Assembly: GCF_900108565.1 (NCBI RefSeq)
Contig: NZ_LT629971.1
Location: 372,001 to 436,000, forward strand
Origin: Mycolicibacterium rutilum
GTDB taxonomy: Bacteria; Actinomycetota; Actinomycetes; Mycobacteriales; Mycobacteriaceae
Length of the DNA: 64,000 nucleotides
Reading direction: 5' to 3'
Shown: positions 43,126 to 52,971 of the stretch, in pieces
Position numbering within the stretch: position 1 is the first letter of the stretch
Layout of the letters: each line of letters begins with the position of its first letter
Notes under the pieces: generated by a model
Seen by the model: the letters and a program-made list of their open reading frames with translations, nothing else
Databases searched by the model: none
Told to the model about the DNA's origin: nothing
Translations under genes and position numbers: made by a program

Positions 43126-45063
43126 ACAGCTCCTCCCCGAGACGATTCCCCGGGTTGACCGGACAAACAGCCACAGATGACCCGGCCCCTTCGCTCCACC
43201 CCCATTACAGGGGCTTCCTCACTACTACGAGCCGGTCCGCCAGCGCGCCGCGCAACGGTACTCACACCGGGCCATGGCCCGGCTACTCCCTCTCGCTGGG
43301 GAATCCGGTTACATCCCAACCGAACTCATTCAGCAGTGTCGTGACGCGCCTTCCCACGTTTCCTGCAAGAGCCGCAGACCAGGCTCATGCCGCCTCAATG
43401 CCGGACACCACCTGGCCAGAATCGGGACACCCGCCAAGCCTTGCTCCCGCCGCCCACCACACGGCCGCGGTTTCGATGTCACTCCAAACTATGACGACAC
43501 ATCAACAGCGGTTCGGGGTCACTCATCTTCCTGGTCCCCACCTGACACCTCCTGGGGGTGCCTTTTCCACATCGCTCACCACGACGGTCTTCAGCCAACG
43601 CAGCATGTGGTGGTTTGAAGTCTCCGCCCGACCGACGACTCCGAAGGGCCAACCTTCATCTCTTGCAGAACACCGAATCACACAGTCTCGCTACCTACAT
43701 CGAGCCTCCGATCCTCGTTCGTGGCACACGCGGTGGTAGTAGTTGATGCGGTTTTGGCCGGTGTCGAGGCCGGGTGGGGGGTGCCATTCGACGTTGTGTG
43801 TGTGGGTCATGTGGGTGGTCCAGCCGCTGTCGTCGTCGACGCTGCAGTTGTGGGGTCTGCAGGCCAGGCCGAGTTCGTCGATGTTGGTGTTGCCGCCTTG
43901 GGCCCAGTCGGTGCTGACGTGGTGGACCTGGGATCCGTAGGCGCCGACGGGGCAGCTGGGTTTGGTGCAGCCGCCGTCGCGGCTGATGAGCATGATCCGC
44001 TGGGCTGGAGAAGCCACCCGTTTGGACCGGTACAGATCCAGCGCGGAGCCGGTGGCGCGGTCGAACACGGCCAGGTAGTGGTTGGCGTGGCCGGCCAGGC
44101 GGATGACGTCGGGCAGCGGCATGCGGGTGCCGCCGCCGGTGGTGGCGACCCCGGCGCGTGACTCCAACTCTTGCAAGGTGGTGCGGATGATGATCGACAC
44201 CGGTAGCCCGTTGAGCTGACCGAGCTCGCCGCTCATCAAGGCGATGCGGGTCAGGGCGATCAGGGCGTCGTGTTGGCGTTGCGCCAGGCTGCGGTGGTCG
44301 TTGTCGATCTGGGCTTGGGTGGGGGTGCCCGAGGTGCACGGTTCGGGGTCATCGGGATTGCACATCCCGGGGGCGGCGTATTTGGCGAACAGCACCTCGA
44401 GCCCAGCCCACGCTTCGGGCGTCAGCCGCGCGCGCAGTTCGACCATCCCGTCGGCGCCTTGTTTGGACTTGGTGACGGCGCGTTTGCGGGCGCGGTCGGT
44501 GTCGGTGGGCTCAGGGCCGTCTTGGTCGATGAGGTAGAGCATCAGTTCAGCGGTGTCGGTGAGTTCTTTGGGTCCGGCTTTGACGGCCATGCCGACGAGG
44601 TCGACTTCGAATGTCTCGCGGGTGGCGGTGTCGACGAAGCTGGGTAGTTTGGCCACCGATTTGCGGATGATCTCGACATGCTCAGGGTTGATCAACCCGT
44701 GCGCCTGGGCCACCGCGGTGGCCGCCAACTGCGGCGCCAACGCCGGCCCCGTCACCGACTGGCGCGGGGCGAGCAGTTCGGCTTCGGTCAGGCGGCGGTG
44801 CGCTTCGGGCGGAACAGCCGCCACCGCACACGCAGCACCTCTTTCCAGTTGTGCGCACCCATCTGCTGCGGCGTGGTTTCGGCGCGCAGCCGCGCCAACA
44901 ACCGATGCCCCACCGCGGGCAGCTGACACGACACCGTTTCGAAGTCATCGAGAGCAGCCACCAGCTCGGGCGCATTCAGCAGGTCCAGATCGCAGGCGGC
45001 CAGCGCGTCGACGGCCGCGCGCACCGCGGCCATCGCGTCCTGCACCTGGCTCTCTGCCATATT

Positions 45064-45079
45064 TCGAACATACATTCGA
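45064..45079 (-). promoter_or_regulatory. LexA (SOS)-like box before the HNH gene
   Basis: TCGAACATACATTCGA matches the mycobacterial SOS box TCGAAC-N4-GTTCGA with one mismatch. It ends four bases before the ATG at 45060, supporting that start over an ATG inside the box at 45075. 13E12-family genes are reported LexA targets in M. tuberculosis. Confidence 0.7.
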
Positions 45080-45116
45080 CCACCGACAAAAAAGCGCGAC
45101 GCCAGTGGAGCGGAAA

Positions 45117-46262
45117 CTACGCACTTTCGGCGCGGCGCGAGCGTGCCCGCACACCCGACGCAAGGACCTCGTCGTAATGGCCGAGCAGTTCGTCGCAGAT
45201 GGCCGGCCAGGTGCGGGTGAGCACGCTGCGGCGGGCGGCGACGGAGTACCGCTGGCGCTCGGCGATCAGATGGTCGACCGACTCGGGGAGCCGGGCTTCG
45301 AACGCATCGACCTCGAGCAGCAGTCCGGTGCGGTAGGGCGCGACGAGATCGCGCGGCCCGCCGGCGTTCGGCGCGATCACCGGCAGGCCCGACGCCATCG
45401 CCTCCTGCACCGCCTGGCAGAACGTCTCGTGCTCGCCGGGATGGACGAACACGTCCATGCTGGCGTACGCGGCGGCGAGGTCGTCGCCGTACAGAGCTCC
45501 GGTGAAAACCGCTGACGGCAAGACACTTTCGAGCTTCGCGCGATCGACACCGTCGCCGACGACAACGAGCTGCAGGTCGTCACGATGTGCCAACGCCGCC
45601 AGCCGCTCGACATGCTTCTCGGGGGCCAGCCGGCCGACGAAGCCCACGACCGGCTTGCCGTCCGGGGACCACCGCCCGCGCAGGTCGTCGTTTCGCGCCG
45701 ACGGGGCGAAGCCGGTGACGTCGACGCCGCGCGCCCACTTGTACACTCGCGGAATACGGTGCGCTTCAAGGTTTTCGATGGCCGCCGTCGACGGTGCCAG
45801 CGTGCGGTCGGCGCGGCTGTGCAGGTGCCGCGTCCACGCCCAGGCGGCGCGGGCGGTGCACCCGACCCCGTAACTCTCGGCGAAACCAGCGACGTCCGTT
45901 TGAAATACCGCGACCGTCGGCACACCGAGATGCCGCGCGGCGTGCAAGCCGCCGTAGCCCAGCAGCGCCGGCGACGCCAGATGCACCACGTCCGGATCGA
46001 ATCCGCGCAGCACGCCCAACATCCGGGGCCTCGGCACGCCGAGCGGCAACGAGGTGACCTTCGGGAACATCCGCGACGGCACCCGGTGCACCCGCACACC
46101 GTCGTGCAGGCGGTCGGCGGCAGGTTCCCCTCGCGGAGTGTCCGGGGCGATGACGAGGGCTTCGTGTCCGGTGCGGCGCAGATGCTCGATCACCCGCAGC
46201 ACCGAGTTGGTGACGCCGTTGACATTCGGGAGGAACGATTCTGCGACGATTGCAACGCGCAC
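45117..46262 (-). CDS. mgtA: GDP-mannose-dependent alpha-mannosyltransferase (GT4; MgtA/PimB')
   Basis: A 381-residue GT-B glycosyltransferase, family GT4: N-terminal [32 protein letters not shown], and the E-x7-E motif in [22 protein letters not shown]. It closely resembles M. tuberculosis Rv0557, which adds mannose to a glucuronyl-diacylglycerol or to phosphatidylinositol mannosides. The GTG at 46262 agrees with homologues. It is the head of the leftward core gene group of this region. Confidence 0.93.
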   Translation of the reverse strand: MRVAIVAESFLPNVNGVTNSVLRVIEHLRRTGHEALVIAPDTPRGEPAADRLHDGVRVHRVPSRMFPKVTSLPLGVPRPRMLGVLRGFDPDVVHLASPALLGYGGLHAARHLGVPTVAVFQTDVAGFAESYGVGCTARAAWAWTRHLHSRADRTLAPSTAAIENLEAHRIPRVYKWARGVDVTGFAPSARNDDLRGRWSPDGKPVVGFVGRLAPEKHVERLAALAHRDDLQLVVVGDGVDRAKLESVLPSAVFTGALYGDDLAAAYASMDVFVHPGEHETFCQAVQEAMASGLPVIAPNAGGPRDLVAPYRTGLLLEVDAFEARLPESVDHLIAERQRYSVAARRSVLTRTWPAICDELLGHYDEVLASGVRARSRRAESA

Positions 46263-46374
46263 GCCCGAAGCGTGGCAGCGCCGGCTGTCGTGAAGGTTGC
46301 GGCCAGGAATATGGCACACGAAAACCTCGTGCCACCCGCACGGGTATTCTGCGGACCAGAGAAGGGCGGGTGAC

Positions 46375-47046
46375 ATGCGCAAATCCGTCGCCGTGCTGGC
46401 GTTGGCGCTGACGGTGCTGCTCGTCGCGGTGGGGTGCACCCGACAGGTCGGCGGTGCCGCGCAGCGCGACCCGGCGCACCCGCCGGTGACGGTCAGCGAG
46501 GACGGCTACGGCGTGGTCGCCGGATTCGACGACGCACCGGTCAGTATCGAGATCTTCACCGAACCGCAGTGCACCCACTGCGCCGATCTGCAGGCCGACT
46601 TCGGCGACCAACTCGCCTACTACATCGGCGTCGGACAGTTGAGCGTCACGTACCGTCCGCTGATCTTTCTCGACGAGGAGCGCGACGGGCATTCGGCGCG
46701 GGTGAGCAACGCGCTGTTCCTGGCCGCCGACGGTGAGACGACGGGCACTCAGTTCCAGCGGTTCGTCGAAGAGCTCTGGGCCAACCAGGATCCCGGCGGT
46801 CGTGGACCCAGCGACGACGAGATGGCCGACATGGCCCGCTCCGCCGGTATGCCCGAGTCGGCCGTCCGCCGGATCGCCGTCGGCGGGTCAGCGGTGAACA
46901 TCGCCGACATGGACGCCATCAACTTCGAGTACCTCTACGAGATCGACAACCTCAACACCGGCACGCCAACGGTTTACAACCTGACGGCCGACAAGCGGCT
47001 CGACATCTACGACGACGACTGGCTGCTCAAGCTGGTCCAGTCGTAG
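46375..47046 (+). CDS. Thioredoxin-fold (DsbA-like) lipoprotein
   Basis: A 223-residue lipoprotein: signal and lipobox ending AVGC (C21), then a thioredoxin fold with redox motif CTHC (66-69), a helical insertion and cis-Pro in GTPTVY. The fold resembles the periplasmic domain of PknE and other DsbA-type mycobacterial proteins, so it probably makes or repairs disulfides outside the membrane. AAGGGCGGG lies before the ATG. It is divergent from mgtA by 112 bp. Confidence 0.88.
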   Translation: MRKSVAVLALALTVLLVAVGCTRQVGGAAQRDPAHPPVTVSEDGYGVVAGFDDAPVSIEIFTEPQCTHCADLQADFGDQLAYYIGVGQLSVTYRPLIFLDEERDGHSARVSNALFLAADGETTGTQFQRFVEELWANQDPGGRGPSDDEMADMARSAGMPESAVRRIAVGGSAVNIADMDAINFEYLYEIDNLNTGTPTVYNLTADKRLDIYDDDWLLKLVQS

Positions 47047-47575
47047 CCATTTCCTGCTCACGCGCGACGATCTCACCCCGCACGACGCGGCGCTCGATCG
47101 CGGTCACGCCGAACAGCGCGGCGATCGCGACCAGCCAGCCGACCACCGCGGTCGAGCCGGCCGGGATGATCGCCAGCGACGCGTTACGGTGTTGCACGCG
47201 AACGAGATCCGGGTTGTTGACGTCGTACTCGACGTAGATGTTCATGCCCGTCTCGAGCTCTGACGGGTAGAGCACGCCCAGCTCCGGCCGGTAGGTCACG
47301 CGGTCGGGGGTGACGAACTCGATCGTCGAGCGCCGGGGACCGGCCGACAGCACCTCGGCGGCGGCCACCCCCATGTGCCGCTCGATCTGGCGGTCGTTGC
47401 GCCACGCCCCGAGAATCATCAGCACCGACTGCAGCGTCACCAGACATGCCACGACCACGATGCCGACGCGGATCCGCCGGAAGATGCGTTGGCGGCGAGT
47501 CTCGTTCGGATCCGCCGACAGGCGCGGCAGGAACCGTCGCACCCACTTCACCGGCTTCGCCCAGCGACCCCTCAC
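47027..47575 (-). CDS. Conserved two-span membrane protein (Rv0556-like)
   Basis: A 182-residue protein: basic N-terminus, one span (about 36-56), an outside beta-rich domain (about 65-135, with [12 protein letters not shown] and [14 protein letters not shown]) and a second span (about 138-158). It matches the DUF3592-like Rv0556 placed between menD and mgtA in M. tuberculosis. Its GTG overlaps the menD stop (GTGA), indicating coupling. Its end overlaps the convergent lipoprotein gene by 20 bp. Confidence 0.88.
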   Translation of the reverse strand: MRGRWAKPVKWVRRFLPRLSADPNETRRQRIFRRIRVGIVVVACLVTLQSVLMILGAWRNDRQIERHMGVAAAEVLSAGPRRSTIEFVTPDRVTYRPELGVLYPSELETGMNIYVEYDVNNPDLVRVQHRNASLAIIPAGSTAVVGWLVAIAALFGVTAIERRVVRGEIVAREQEMATTGPA

Positions 47576-49236
47576 AGGGCCGCCTTGATCGATGCGTGCA
47601 ACGCCCGCAGCGACGACCGGTCGGCCTTCACCTCCAGCACCCGCATCCCGTCATAGGGCTCGTCGAGCGCCTCGACCAGATCATCGACCTCGAGCTGGCG
47701 GCTCTCGACGTGGTAGGCGCGGCACAGCGCGCCGACGTCGACGTCGTGCGGGGTGCCGAAGATCCGCGACGACACGTCGGAGAACCTCGGGTCGCCCTGT
47801 TCGAGCAGCTCGAAGATGCCGCCGCCGTTGTCGTTGGACACCACGATCGTCAGGTTGCGCGGCGTCGGCTCGGTCGGGCCGATCAGCAGCCCGGAGCTAT
47901 CGTGCACGAACGTAAGGTCGCCAAGCAGCGCGATCGTGCGCGCCGGTGGGCCTTCCCAATCCACCCCGCCGGCCCGTTCGTGCGCCAGCGCCGCTCCGAT
48001 CGCCGTCGACACCGTCCCGTCGATGCCGGCCACGCCGCGGTTCGAGCGCACCTTGAGTCCCCGGGTGCCCAGGCCGACCAGCGCCGCGTCACGCACCGGA
48101 TTGGACGCGCCGAGCACCAGTTGATCGCCCGGCCGCACCGCGTCGGCGACCGCCGCGGCCACGTGCAGGCCCGTCTTGAGCGGATGCGCGGCGAGCTGAC
48201 CGCGGACCGCGTCGACCGCATGTCGGTGCACCTCCGCGCAGCGCTGCAGCCACGCCGGGTCCGGCGCTCCGGAAGTCACCGCCCTGGTGCCGGTGGCCTG
48301 CGAGTTGCCGGACACATCGGGCCAGCGCGGACCCGTCGTCAGCGCATACACCGGCACCGACGGGTCGGCCAGCAGCGCCGACACCGGGCGATGCAGCGTG
48401 GGCCGGCCCAGCATGATGACCTGCTTCGGGCGCAACAGCGGCAGCGCGAACGGGTGCAGCGGGTTGGCCGCGGGCGGCGCGGTCGGCTCGGCGACGGTGG
48501 GCAGCGCCGCCAGGTTCGGATGCTCGCCGGCGCCGTGGCCAGCGATGACCACGGTGTCGGGGGTCAGGTCGATGTCGAGCGCCTGGTCGAAGGTCACCGG
48601 CGGCGTGATCGTCCAGGGCTGGCCGCCGGGGCGTCCGTCCGGCGCGTAGCCGGCGGTGTCCTCGCTGGCGCCGGGAACCAGCGGCTCGCGCAGCGGGATA
48701 TCGAACTGCACCGGGCCCGCGTTGGCGGAGCGAGATCCGGTGGCCGCCACCAGAACCCGGCACACCGCCGAACGCCACTGCGCGTTGAGCGCGTCGAGGT
48801 GCTCGGGCGTTTCCTGCGCCAGCCCGAGGCTGATCGATGCGCGCACCTGGGTGCCGAAGTACCCCAGCTGCTCGAAGGTCTGGTTGGCGCCGGTACCCAG
48901 CAGCTCGTAGGGCCGGTTGGCGCTGAGCACCACCAGCGGCACACGGGCGTAGTTGGCCTCGACGACCGCGGGCCCGAGGTTGGCCACCGCGGTGCCCGAC
49001 GTCATCGCGATGCACACCGGTGCGCGTTCGGCGACCGCCAGTCCGATGGCCAGATAGCCCGCGGTGCGTTCGTCGATACGGACGTGGAGCCGCAGCCGCC
49101 CGGCCCGGTCGGCGTCGTGCAGGGCGAACGCCAGCGGCGCGTTGCGCGATCCCGGGCACAGCACGACGTCACGCACGCCGCCGCGAATCAGTTCGTCGAC
49201 GACCACGCGGGCCTGCGCGGTCGAGGGGTTCACCAC
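47572..49236 (-). CDS. menD: SEPHCHC synthase MenD
   Basis: A 554-residue thiamine-diphosphate enzyme: N-terminal [27 protein letters not shown] and the C-terminal TPP/Mg segment [13 protein letters not shown]...[15 protein letters not shown]. It joins isochorismate and 2-oxoglutarate in menaquinone synthesis. The GTG start overlaps the end of bpoC by one base, so bpoC, menD and Rv0556-like form an operon. Confidence 0.96.
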   Translation of the reverse strand: MVNPSTAQARVVVDELIRGGVRDVVLCPGSRNAPLAFALHDADRAGRLRLHVRIDERTAGYLAIGLAVAERAPVCIAMTSGTAVANLGPAVVEANYARVPLVVLSANRPYELLGTGANQTFEQLGYFGTQVRASISLGLAQETPEHLDALNAQWRSAVCRVLVAATGSRSANAGPVQFDIPLREPLVPGASEDTAGYAPDGRPGGQPWTITPPVTFDQALDIDLTPDTVVIAGHGAGEHPNLAALPTVAEPTAPPAANPLHPFALPLLRPKQVIMLGRPTLHRPVSALLADPSVPVYALTTGPRWPDVSGNSQATGTRAVTSGAPDPAWLQRCAEVHRHAVDAVRGQLAAHPLKTGLHVAAAVADAVRPGDQLVLGASNPVRDAALVGLGTRGLKVRSNRGVAGIDGTVSTAIGAALAHERAGGVDWEGPPARTIALLGDLTFVHDSSGLLIGPTEPTPRNLTIVVSNDNGGGIFELLEQGDPRFSDVSSRIFGTPHDVDVGALCRAYHVESRQLEVDDLVEALDEPYDGMRVLEVKADRSSLRALHASIKAAL

Positions 49237-50036
49237 TACAGCCTATCGGCGAAGAAATCGAGCACCGCTTTGTTCACCAGGTCGGGCCGCTCGATGAAGC
49301 CGAGGTGACCGGTGTCGGGAATCTCCAGGTAGCGGCCGCGCGGGATGGCGTCGGCGACCTCGCGGCCCAGGTGCGGCGGCAGCACGACGTCGTCGGAGAA
49401 CCCGATCACCAACGTCGGCGCCGTAATACTTCGGTAAGCGGGCAGCCGGTTGCCCTGCGGGCCGATGCCGATCTGCGTGCGCATCCCCGGCGTCGGCTTG
49501 GACGGCCACATGGTGAACATGTCGATCCAGTCCCGCACCTTGGCGTCGTCGTTCAGCGTCTTGGGTGAAAAGCTCTCGAGCAGACGGATTTTCGCGTCGT
49601 AGTTCGGCGGCAGCTTGACCCCGGATTCGGCGAGCTCCCACTCGGCGTTGCGGAAGAACTCGCGGGTGCGGTCGGCGCGGCCGCGCGTCGCCATCAGCAC
49701 CGCGCGTTCGACGAGTTCGGGCCGCGACACCATGAGCTCCTGGGCGATGAACGAGCCCATCGACACCCCGACGAGGTACACCGGCGCGGCGTCGAGCTTC
49801 TCGATCAGGGCGGCCGTGTCGGCCACCATCGTCTCGGCGGTGAAGCCGGTGGCCTTCTCGGTCGCGCCGACCCCGCGGTTGTCGAATGTGATGCAGCGGT
49901 ACCCGGCGCGCTGGAACTCGGGCACCTGGTGCAGGTGCCAGGTCCGGCCCGCTCCCCCGCGACCGGCGATGAACAGGACTGATGGACCGCGACCGCGGTC
50001 GTCGTAGGCCAAATTCACCCCGCCGACGGTACTCAC
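49236..50036 (-). CDS. bpoC: Alpha/beta hydrolase BpoC; candidate MenH-type enzyme
   Basis: A 266-residue alpha/beta hydrolase with nucleophile S92 (GVSMGS), acid in FSDDVVLP and base in DTGHLGF. M. tuberculosis Rv0554 is named peroxidase BpoC by resemblance to bacterial non-haem haloperoxidases. Its coupling to menD, here and there, suggests it acts as SHCHC synthase (MenH); that remains inference. Confidence 0.9.
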   Translation of the reverse strand: MSTVGGVNLAYDDRGRGPSVLFIAGRGGAGRTWHLHQVPEFQRAGYRCITFDNRGVGATEKATGFTAETMVADTAALIEKLDAAPVYLVGVSMGSFIAQELMVSRPELVERAVLMATRGRADRTREFFRNAEWELAESGVKLPPNYDAKIRLLESFSPKTLNDDAKVRDWIDMFTMWPSKPTPGMRTQIGIGPQGNRLPAYRSITAPTLVIGFSDDVVLPPHLGREVADAIPRGRYLEIPDTGHLGFIERPDLVNKAVLDFFADRL

Positions 50037-50071
50037 ATCCCGGGTGTGACGGGCATCGCGGGTTTACAGAT

Positions 50072-50578
50072 TCACTCGGTGCCGGCTTCGGTGAAGGCGA
50101 TGACCGGGATGCGACGGCCGCCGCTGCGCTTCTCGTAGTCGGCGTAGTTCGGCATGAACTGCTTGGCCAACTCGAACAGCCGGTCGCGTTCGGCTCCGGT
50201 GATCTCCTCGCCGATGAAGGCGCCGCGGTAGCCGCGGGCCGCCAACGTGACGCGGGAATGGGCCTTGACGTTGTGGAACCAGCCCGGATGCCGCGTGTCG
50301 CCGTAATTCGAGGCGATCACGATCACCCGTCCGGCGTCGGTGAAGTAGGTCAGCGGGGTGCTGTACTGCTTGCCGGACTTGGCGCCGATGTGGGTCAGCA
50401 GCACCTCGGGACGGGTCGCCGACATCGACAGATGCCCGTCCGTCGCGGTGATCAGCGCGCGGTCGAGCCGCCAGCCGACGCGGCGCAGGAACCAGCGACC
50501 CGGCGCGATGCTGAAGAACCGGGCGCCGTAGCGGATCAGCGGCGACGGCGGGTCGGGTCGTACCTCGGGGATGCCCAC
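50072..50578 (-). CDS. Deazaflavin-dependent nitroreductase-family protein (DUF385)
   Basis: A 168-residue Ddn-family protein with LLTHIGAKSGKQYSTPLTYF and a WFHNVKAHSRV F420-binding region. GTG start at 50578. It is one of five genes set between bpoC and menC and is a second family member besides that at 19224. Confidence 0.87.
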   Translation of the reverse strand: MGIPEVRPDPPSPLIRYGARFFSIAPGRWFLRRVGWRLDRALITATDGHLSMSATRPEVLLTHIGAKSGKQYSTPLTYFTDAGRVIVIASNYGDTRHPGWFHNVKAHSRVTLAARGYRGAFIGEEITGAERDRLFELAKQFMPNYADYEKRSGGRRIPVIAFTEAGTE

Positions 50579-50603
50579 AGAGGCGACGGTAGTGCAGCGA
50601 CGG

Positions 50604-51326
50604 CTACCGGGCGGAGGCCGCCTTCTTACGGACCCGACCGATCGCGGCGTCCCACAGCAGCGCCACCGGCGCCGTCAGCTGCCCGTTCCTGGCGGTGTCG
50701 CGGCTGAGCAGCGCCGACGCGGTCGCCTTGGTCGCGGCCGACGCCTTCGACAGGTGCCCGGAGTCGTACGGCGGCTGCGGGTCGTACTCGATGACCAGCT
50801 GCACGGCCCTGGCCTTCGCGTCGCCGGCGATCTGCCCGAACAGCCACATGCCGAGGTCGATGCCCGCCGACACCCCCGCCGCGGTCAGCACCTTGTCGTC
50901 GTGCACGATGCGCTGGTCGCCGACGGTCTGGACGCCGAACGGCTTAAGCATCGGCAGCGCCATCCAGTGCGACGTCGCGCGGCGGCCCTTCAGCACGCCT
51001 GCCGCCGCGAGGATCACCGAACCCGAGCACACCGACGTCGTCCACGTCGACGTCGCGTGGGCGCGTCGCACCCAGTCGAGCACCTTCTCGTCGCGGGCGT
51101 GCTCGAAGCTCGTCAGCCCGCCAGGGATCAGCACGATGTCGGGCGACGGGGTCTCGTCGAACGAATGCGTCGCGCCGATCAGCAGCACACCGGAGTCCGC
51201 GGTGATCGGTCCCGGTTCGTGCCAGACGAACCGCACCTCGGCGCCGGGCAGGTTGCGCAGCACCTCGTAGGGCCCGATGAAGTCGAGCGCGGTGAAGCCG
51301 GGGTACACCATGATCGCGATCTGCAT
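50604..51326 (-). CDS. DJ-1/PfpI-family protein (isonitrile-hydratase-like)
   Basis: A 240-residue DJ-1/PfpI protein with the nucleophile elbow TSVCSGS (C100) and the conserved DFIGPYEV Asp/Glu region. Sequence type is that of isonitrile hydratase relatives. It ends with a basic extension. It follows the GlxA gene by 13 bp and is probably co-transcribed with it. Confidence 0.87.
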   Translation of the reverse strand: MQIAIMVYPGFTALDFIGPYEVLRNLPGAEVRFVWHEPGPITADSGVLLIGATHSFDETPSPDIVLIPGGLTSFEHARDEKVLDWVRRAHATSTWTTSVCSGSVILAAAGVLKGRRATSHWMALPMLKPFGVQTVGDQRIVHDDKVLTAAGVSAGIDLGMWLFGQIAGDAKARAVQLVIEYDPQPPYDSGHLSKASAATKATASALLSRDTARNGQLTAPVALLWDAAIGRVRKKAASAR

Positions 51327-51339
51327 CGTCTTCTCCTTG

Positions 51340-52299
51340 TCACGCGAACGTTTTGCGGTACTGGTCCGGCGAGATGCCGAGCCGTCGAACGAAGTTGCGG
51401 CGCAACGTTTCCGCGCTACCGAAGCCGCAGCGGGCGGCGATCGCGGTGACCGTGTCGTCGGTCTCCTCGAGTTGGCGACGAGCGGCCTCGGTGCGGATCC
51501 GTTCGACGTAGGTCCCCGGCGCCTCGCCGACCTCGTCGGTGAACACCCTGGTGAAGTGCCGCGGGCTCATCGCCGCGCGGCGGGCCAGGTCGGCGATGCT
51601 GTGCGCGGCGGCGGGTTCGGCCTCGATGGCCTCCTGCACCTCGCGGATCGGGGCGCGTTTCGCGCGGGGCATCCACACCGGCGCGGCGAACTGGGTCTGC
51701 CCGCCGGGCCTGCGCAGATACATCACCAGCCAGCGCGCGACGGTCTGGGCGGTGTCGGTGCCGTGGTCGTCCTCGACCAACGACAGTGCCAGGTCGATGC
51801 CCGCGGTCACGCCCGCCGCGGTCCAGGTGCGCTCGTTGCTGCGCACGAAGATCGGATCCGGATCGACTGTCACGGAAGGGAATTCGCCGGCCAGCCGGTC
51901 GGCGAACGCCCAGTGCGTCGTCGCCCGACAGCCGTCGAGCAGACCGGCCTCGGCGGCCAGGAACGCTCCGGTGCACACGCTCACGACGCGCCGCGCGTGC
52001 TGGGCGACGGCCCGGACCCACGCGACCACGTCGGCGTCGCGGCGGGCGTCGTCCAATCCGAATCCGCCCGGCAGCACCACCGTGTCGATCACACCGCGCG
52101 GATCGGGCAGCGGTTCGGCCAGCAGCGCCAGGCCGGTGCCGGTGGTGACGGGTTCGCCCCCGGAGGAGACGATGCGGACCTGGTAGCCCTCTTTGCCCGC
52201 GTCCTGCAGCAGCATCGCGGCCGCGGTGAACACCTCGAACGGGCCGACCAGGTCGAGCGCCTGCACGCCCGGGTAACCGAGGATCACCACCGATCGCAT
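51340..52299 (-). CDS. GlxA-type regulator (DJ-1/PfpI domain plus AraC HTH)
   Basis: A 319-residue regulator: DJ-1-like domain (about 1-180, SVCTGAFLAAEAG) and AraC DNA-binding domain (about 215-315, SIADLARRAAMSPRHFTRVF; GFGSAETLRRNF). The ATG at 52299 is chosen over one 15 codons earlier because the DJ-1 strand begins there. It probably governs the adjacent DJ-1 gene. Confidence 0.9.
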   Translation of the reverse strand: MRSVVILGYPGVQALDLVGPFEVFTAAAMLLQDAGKEGYQVRIVSSGGEPVTTGTGLALLAEPLPDPRGVIDTVVLPGGFGLDDARRDADVVAWVRAVAQHARRVVSVCTGAFLAAEAGLLDGCRATTHWAFADRLAGEFPSVTVDPDPIFVRSNERTWTAAGVTAGIDLALSLVEDDHGTDTAQTVARWLVMYLRRPGGQTQFAAPVWMPRAKRAPIREVQEAIEAEPAAAHSIADLARRAAMSPRHFTRVFTDEVGEAPGTYVERIRTEAARRQLEETDDTVTAIAARCGFGSAETLRRNFVRRLGISPDQYRKTFA

Positions 52300-52363
52300 G
52301 GATCCAGTGTTGGCCACCGTGGGCGTGGCGTCTATGCCATGCACCCCACAGATCAGGACACGC

Positions 52364-52951
52364 TCACCACACGAGGGGCGCCAGGTGTTTGACCGCGTAC
52401 GCCCGCACGGCGGCGTCGTCGCGGACGTCGAGCACCGGGGTGCGTACCTGGGCCAGCGAGGTGGCCAGCCGGATGTGCAGTTCGCACACCGCCAGCAGGT
52501 CTTCGTCGGACATGGTCGCCCCGGCCGCGCGCAGCGCCTTGGCCATCCCCGCCGACGCGCTCTGCAAGAACTCCTCGGCTTCGTCGTACATGCCCGCCAT
52601 CGCCGACAGGTCGCCGTCGAGCCGCAGGAACCGGCGCATGATCGGCTCGCCGGTCAGCAGCCGCAGACCCTCGCAGAACGCGGCGACCGCGGCCTCTTTC
52701 GCCCCCGACTCGATGCCCACCGTCTGCAGCCGGGCCATCGCGAAATCGAAGGTCTGCCTGCCGAGTTCGGTGATCAGCGCGTCGCGGCTGGGAAATCGGC
52801 GGTACAGCGTGCTGCGGCTGACGCCGGCCTGCCGCGCGATGACGTCCATGCTGGCGCGGCCGACGCCGACCAGCGACACTTCCTCGGCGGCGGCCTTGAG
52901 GATGGCCGCCTCCTGTTCGGTGCGGCTGTCGGTGTTGCGGAGCCGTCGCAT
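52364..52951 (-). CDS. TetR-family regulator
   Basis: A 195-residue TetR protein: N-terminal HTH (about 12-58, GVGRASMDVIARQAGVSRSTLYRRFPSRDAL) and a helical ligand domain. It lies 20 bp downstream of the MpaB-type gene on the same strand. The palindrome before that gene (53945-53975) is its likely operator, giving an autoregulated two-gene unit. Confidence 0.9.
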   Translation of the reverse strand: MRRLRNTDSRTEQEAAILKAAAEEVSLVGVGRASMDVIARQAGVSRSTLYRRFPSRDALITELGRQTFDFAMARLQTVGIESGAKEAAVAAFCEGLRLLTGEPIMRRFLRLDGDLSAMAGMYDEAEEFLQSASAGMAKALRAAGATMSDEDLLAVCELHIRLATSLAQVRTPVLDVRDDAAVRAYAVKHLAPLVW

Positions 52952-52971
52952 CTGATCGAGCCTAGAGCGGG

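Larger units (their letters stand above)
41791..43729 (-). mobile_element. Group II intron, complete, in the HNH gene
   Basis: About 1.94 kb on the same strand as its host gene. The 5' end is GTGTGCCAC (43729 leftward), fitting the GUGYG rule. An RT/maturase frame occupies 43125-41848, and domain V with a domain VI-like hairpin (GCCCGGAGG/CCTCCGGGC) lies at the 3' end. The 3' boundary is set by restoring the host frame and may be off by one base (ending CCA or CCAC). Correct orientation and full parts mean it could splice. Confidence 0.85.
41374..45060 (-). pseudogene. 13E12-family HNH endonuclease gene, split by a group II intron and frameshifted
   Basis: A DUF222-HNH gene running leftwards. 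The 5' part (45060-43730) encodes DUF222 and the HNH core (CTKPSCP...QVHHVSTDWAQGG...CRPHN) and stops at the motif NYYHR, where the intron begins. The 3' part (41790-41374) supplies PDPELLLQPDD and an acidic Pro/Thr tail, so removing the intron rejoins a normal C-terminus. A separate 1-base loss near 44805-44818 shifts the frame after RWRLF, ending the first frame at 44788. A sequencing error there cannot be excluded. A LexA-like box sits just before the ATG. Confidence 0.8.

Noticed and set aside
43126..43729. Open frames in the 5' part of the intron.
   Set aside because: This region is structured intron RNA (domains I-IV); the frames lack protein-like composition.
47446..49308. A 620-codon plus-strand frame opposite menD.
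   Set aside because: menD is certain from its motifs; the opposite frame is rich in Arg, Asp and Gly and has no recognisable domain.
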